Of a stretch of 9,436 nt of DNA, positions 7,264-9,436 are shown one piece after another. The DNA comes from Spirochaetota bacterium. Lineage in GTDB: Bacteria; Spirochaetota; B62-G9. A program made the translations under genes and the position numbers. Under the pieces are notes generated by a model, which ran no database searches, was not told where the DNA came from, and saw only the letters and a program-made list of their open reading frames with translations. The stretch's first letter is position 1. Each line of letters opens with the position of its first letter. Location: the NCBI GenBank assembly GCA_026990615.1, contig JALXDB010000009.1, forward strand, positions 1 through 9,436, written 5' to 3'.

Positions 7264-8406
7264 CTATCTATCAAAATCAGGCGGACATACTGCAAAACTT
7301 GCCATCCAGATTGCTATATCGTCTATTCTCATGCCCGGTAGATGCTCATTGCACAGATACAGCCCTGCAGGAAGTGAAGGTCCTCTTACAGATATTCTGT
7401 ATGGCCTTATACCTCCATCAGAAACTATGTAGTAACCAAACTCTCCTTTTGAAGACTCAACTCTTGCATACGCATCACCGGCTGGTATCCTCAGTTTTAA
7501 CGGATTACCAAGATAAACCTTAAAATCCCCTCCGGGCATCCTTTTTAATATCTGTCTGATTAAGTTTATAGTCTGCTCATACTCTTTTCTTATCTGTACA
7601 GCCCTTGCAAGAGCATCTCCACCTTCAGTTGTAATGATATCGAAATCCAGGTATGGATATGCTGCATAGGGGTCATCCTTTCTAACATCAGCTTTATACC
7701 CTGTAGCCCTGAGACTCGGCCCGGTTATTCCAACTTCAACTGCATGTACTGGATCTATGGTCCCTATTCCCTTCAATCTTTTATGAATTACAGGATTTTC
7801 AAAAAGGAGCCTGTCCCACTCTCTCAGGTTGTATTCAAGGTCATCCATTAATTTAAGCATCTTTTCTTTAAATCCTTCGGGGATATCTCTTCTAACTCCA
7901 CCGGGTATGCTGTACATATGGTATATCCTTGCTCCCGTAAGCCATTCAAAGAAAACAAGGATGTTATCCCTTTCGTCCATCATTCTGTACATTACGCTGT
8001 AAAGGCCCATCATAGCGCCAAGAGCACCCATTCCCATTAAAAATGAGGTCAACCTGCTCATCTCAAGTGCAAGGCTTCTCAGGAACTTTCCCCTATCCGG
8101 GATTTCTATCCCAAGAAGTTTTTCACATGCTGTACAGTAAGCAGCCTCATTGGGATCGGGATCGGGTACACATATTCGCGGAATAAGGCTTATGTTCTGA
8201 AACCACAGATTTTGCTCCATCAATTTCTCAAATCCTCGGTGCAACAAACCTGCACTGACCCTGACTTTCTGGATTGTTGACCCAACTACATCCACAACAT
8301 ATGCAAAATTACCGTGCATACCTGGATGGTTTGGTCCAAAAAAGTACTCATACGTTTCGTATTTATCTGTTTCACCAATCTTTGTAATTTCTACCCAATC
8401 ACTCAT
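7264..8406 (-). CDS. NuoD/MbxL-like large subunit with CxxD motifs in place of the NiFe-binding CxxC pairs
   Basis: This is the catalytic large subunit of the complex I 49 kDa/group 4 NiFe hydrogenase superfamily, 380 residues. Family landmarks are GPNHPGMHG (24-32), GLLHRGFEKL (53-62), ACEKLLGIEIP (93-103) and ESSKGEFGYY (317-326). The hydrogenase motif near the N-terminus (RxCGxC) reads RICVPD, so Cys79 is kept and the second Cys is Asp82. The C-terminal DPCxxC position reads AVCPPDFDR, with Cys374 kept and Asp377 in place of the second Cys. There is no cleavable tail after it, so NiFe cofactor insertion is unlikely. The quinone-site Tyr of NuoD (Thermus Nqo4 Tyr87, by ungapped alignment) is Val80. 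The protein therefore resembles MBX/MBS-type enzymes. The start is supported by AAGGAGG at 8413-8419, 6 bases upstream, and by ATGA overlap with the NuoC-like gene. Confidence 0.9.
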   Translation of the reverse strand: MSDWVEITKIGETDKYETYEYFFGPNHPGMHGNFAYVVDVVGSTIQKVRVSAGLLHRGFEKLMEQNLWFQNISLIPRICVPDPDPNEAAYCTACEKLLGIEIPDRGKFLRSLALEMSRLTSFLMGMGALGAMMGLYSVMYRMMDERDNILVFFEWLTGARIYHMYSIPGGVRRDIPEGFKEKMLKLMDDLEYNLREWDRLLFENPVIHKRLKGIGTIDPVHAVEVGITGPSLRATGYKADVRKDDPYAAYPYLDFDIITTEGGDALARAVQIRKEYEQTINLIRQILKRMPGGDFKVYLGNPLKLRIPAGDAYARVESSKGEFGYYIVSDGGIRPYRISVRGPSLPAGLYLCNEHLPGMRIDDIAIWMASFAVCPPDFDR

Positions 8407-8891
8407 TCATTGCCTCCTTCCGGGGATGAAGCACCGTATGCTCTTTTAGAATACTCAACAGTATCAAAATCCTTCCTAAGAGGAGGAATATCCTTCCAGT
8501 TATGTAAAAACAGCGGGGATAAATCAGGATTGCCAAGGAATTTTACACCGAACATCTCATGTGTTTCCCTTTCATATACCTGGGCCTGTGGCCACAGACT
8601 CATTACAGTTGGTATCTCAGGGTTATCCCTGTCTATCCCGGACTTCACCGTAATGTGAACCTTATGCGTATACGACCATACATTGTAGATCACATCAAAT
8701 CTTTTTTCCTTTATCCAATCAACACAGGTAACATTGGATAGATGTTCAAATCCAAGCGATTTGATAAAAGCTAACAGACCAACAATATCAATCCCATCAG
8801 CCCTTATTTCGACTTGATTGGAATACTTCGGCTTTACTTCGAGATCTTTATAAACAGCCTTTATTTTTTCGGCGATATCATTGTTATTCAT
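8403..8891 (-). CDS. NuoC/MbxK-like subunit (30 kDa-type) of the complex
   Basis: This is a structural subunit of the peripheral arm that packs between the cluster-bearing and large subunits; it carries no cofactor. The family signature is plain near the C-terminus: ERETHEMFGVKFLGNPDL, followed by PPLRKDF, matching the 'ERE-x-x-(D/E)-(M/L)-FG-(I/V)-x-F-x-G' pattern of the complex I 30 kDa family. I chose ATG 8891 (162 residues) because GAGGGTGAT at 8899-8907 lies 7 bases upstream as a ribosome binding site. An in-frame GTG at 8909 would add six residues (MRVIVK) but has no such site before it. The final TGA overlaps the start of the next gene by four bases (ATGA), which implies translational coupling. 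NuoC and NuoD are separate here, not fused. Confidence 0.9.
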   Translation of the reverse strand: MNNNDIAEKIKAVYKDLEVKPKYSNQVEIRADGIDIVGLLAFIKSLGFEHLSNVTCVDWIKEKRFDVIYNVWSYTHKVHITVKSGIDRDNPEIPTVMSLWPQAQVYERETHEMFGVKFLGNPDLSPLFLHNWKDIPPLRKDFDTVEYSKRAYGASSPEGGNE

Positions 8892-8918
8892 TTTAACAAT
8901 CACCCTCACTTTTATAAT

Positions 8919-9436
8919 TTAATCTTGTATTTTTAAAACAGGTTCTTCTCTTTCCAAGACCTCCATCTGGTTCTTTTTATACCATTCATAATTTAATTTG
9001 TATTTTTTATAACCTACTGCCTCGCCCTTCTGTATCATATCCATTAATTTTAAAAATGAATCTAATATTGCCTGTGGACGGGGCATACATCCATATATAT
9101 TCATATCTACCGGAATATACTTATCGAGATAGTTAATTGTTGCATAGCTTTTCCAGTATATACCGCCGTTAACCGGGCACGACCCGAAACCTATTACCCA
9201 TTTAGGCTCCGGCATTTGCTCGTAAGATCTTATTATTCTCTTCAGTGTTTTTACAGACACATATCCCGTTACAAGAAGAATATCAGACTGTCTTGGAGTG
9301 GCCATAGGCCCAATACCGAATCGCTCCATATCATACTTGCTTGTCATCGTAGGGGGAAGCTCCACAGCTCCACATCCTGTACAGTAATGAAGCATCCATA
9401 AACTTCTTCTTCTGAAGAAATTTAGTATCCTTTCCC
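8919..9436 (-). CDS. NuoB/MbxJ-like [4Fe-4S] subunit of a complex I/group 4 hydrogenase-related complex (5'-partial)
   Basis: This is the small electron-transfer subunit that carries the [4Fe-4S] cluster next to the large-subunit active site, on the cytoplasmic arm of a membrane-bound oxidoreductase. The frame stays open to the window edge (it reads ..FRRRSLWMLHYCTGCGAVE), and the ATG at 9395 falls inside this conserved start region, so the true start is beyond 9436. Counting from that ATG, the four expected ligands are Cys5 and Cys8 (CTGC), Cys73 (GSCPVNGG) and Cys103 (YGCMPRPQAIL). The first pair is CxxC, as in group 4 hydrogenases and MBX/MBS, and not the adjacent Cys-Cys of true NuoB. The stop is 27 bases before the ATG chosen for the NuoC-like gene, so both belong to one operon. 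Family membership is clear; the MBX-type assignment rests on this protein together with its neighbours. Confidence 0.9.
   Translation of the reverse strand, partial: ERILNFFRRRSLWMLHYCTGCGAVELPPTMTSKYDMERFGIGPMATPRQSDILLVTGYVSVKTLKRIIRSYEQMPEPKWVIGFGSCPVNGGIYWKSYATINYLDKYIPVDMNIYGCMPRPQAILDSFLKLMDMIQKGEAVGYKKYKLNYEWYKKNQMEVLEREEPVLKIQD

Noticed and set aside
7095..7523. Plus-strand open frame of 142 codons
   Set aside because: Antisense to the junction of the large subunit and the fusion flavoprotein; its protein shows no domain pattern.
7264..8406. Calling the complex a proton-reducing [NiFe] hydrogenase
   Set aside because: The second Cys of both NiFe-binding CxxC motifs is Asp and the C-terminal cleavage tail is missing.
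1..9436. CRISPR arrays, tRNA or rRNA genes, riboswitches
   Set aside because: No regularly spaced repeats, no cloverleaf with a TTC-type T-loop and CCA end, and no conserved rRNA or riboswitch core was seen on either strand.

Overview
All recognisable genes in this window lie on the minus strand, so transcription runs from high to low coordinates. Two gene sets are separated by an 811-base gap (4078-4888). The low-GC, AT-rich spacers, the anaerobic redox enzymes and a substrate-binding protein with a non-lipoprotein 'VFA' signal peptide suggest an anaerobic, probably fermentative bacterium of Thermotogae type. That placement is an inference; a low-GC firmicute or spirochaete is not excluded.

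Right part (9436 down to 4889): the distal end of an operon for a membrane-bound, energy-converting complex related to both respiratory complex I and group 4 [NiFe] hydrogenases. In order of transcription it encodes the NuoB/MbxJ-like cluster-carrying subunit (5' end outside the window), the NuoC/MbxK-like subunit, the NuoD/MbxL-like large subunit, and a 613-residue protein that joins a NuoI/MbxN-like 2[4Fe-4S] ferredoxin to a GltD/NfnB-type flavoprotein. A two-ExxH ferritin-like (rubrerythrin-type) protein follows 24 bases later. The order J-K-L-N is that of archaeal mbx/mbs operons as I recall them. The large subunit has the first cysteine of each NiFe-binding CxxC but Asp in place of the second (CVPD and CPPD). 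It also lacks the complex I quinone-site Tyr, so it should be neither a hydrogenase nor an ordinary quinone reductase. The fused flavoprotein gives the complex a likely NAD(P)H site. The simplest reading is an ion-pumping ferredoxin:NAD(P) oxidoreductase, or a sulfur/polysulfide-linked MBX/MBS-type enzyme with a built-in pyridine nucleotide module.

Gap (4888-4078): no intact gene. It holds a decayed minus-strand reading frame (about 4806-4487, two internal stops and one frameshift) that may be an old transposase, a shorter remnant frame (4323-4228), and a consensus promoter (TTGACA-17-TATAAT) directly in front of the transporter operon.

Left part (4077 down to 219): an ABC importer operon of the Fbp/Afu type: periplasmic binding protein, a strong hairpin, a fused two-domain permease, and a TOBE-containing ATPase. 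Family names would say 'iron(III)', but the binding protein lacks the tyrosine pair expected for ferric iron and carries a GTSGTA loop, so an organic phosphate or phosphonate ligand is at least as plausible. Bases 1-218 are AT-rich and hold nothing I can call.
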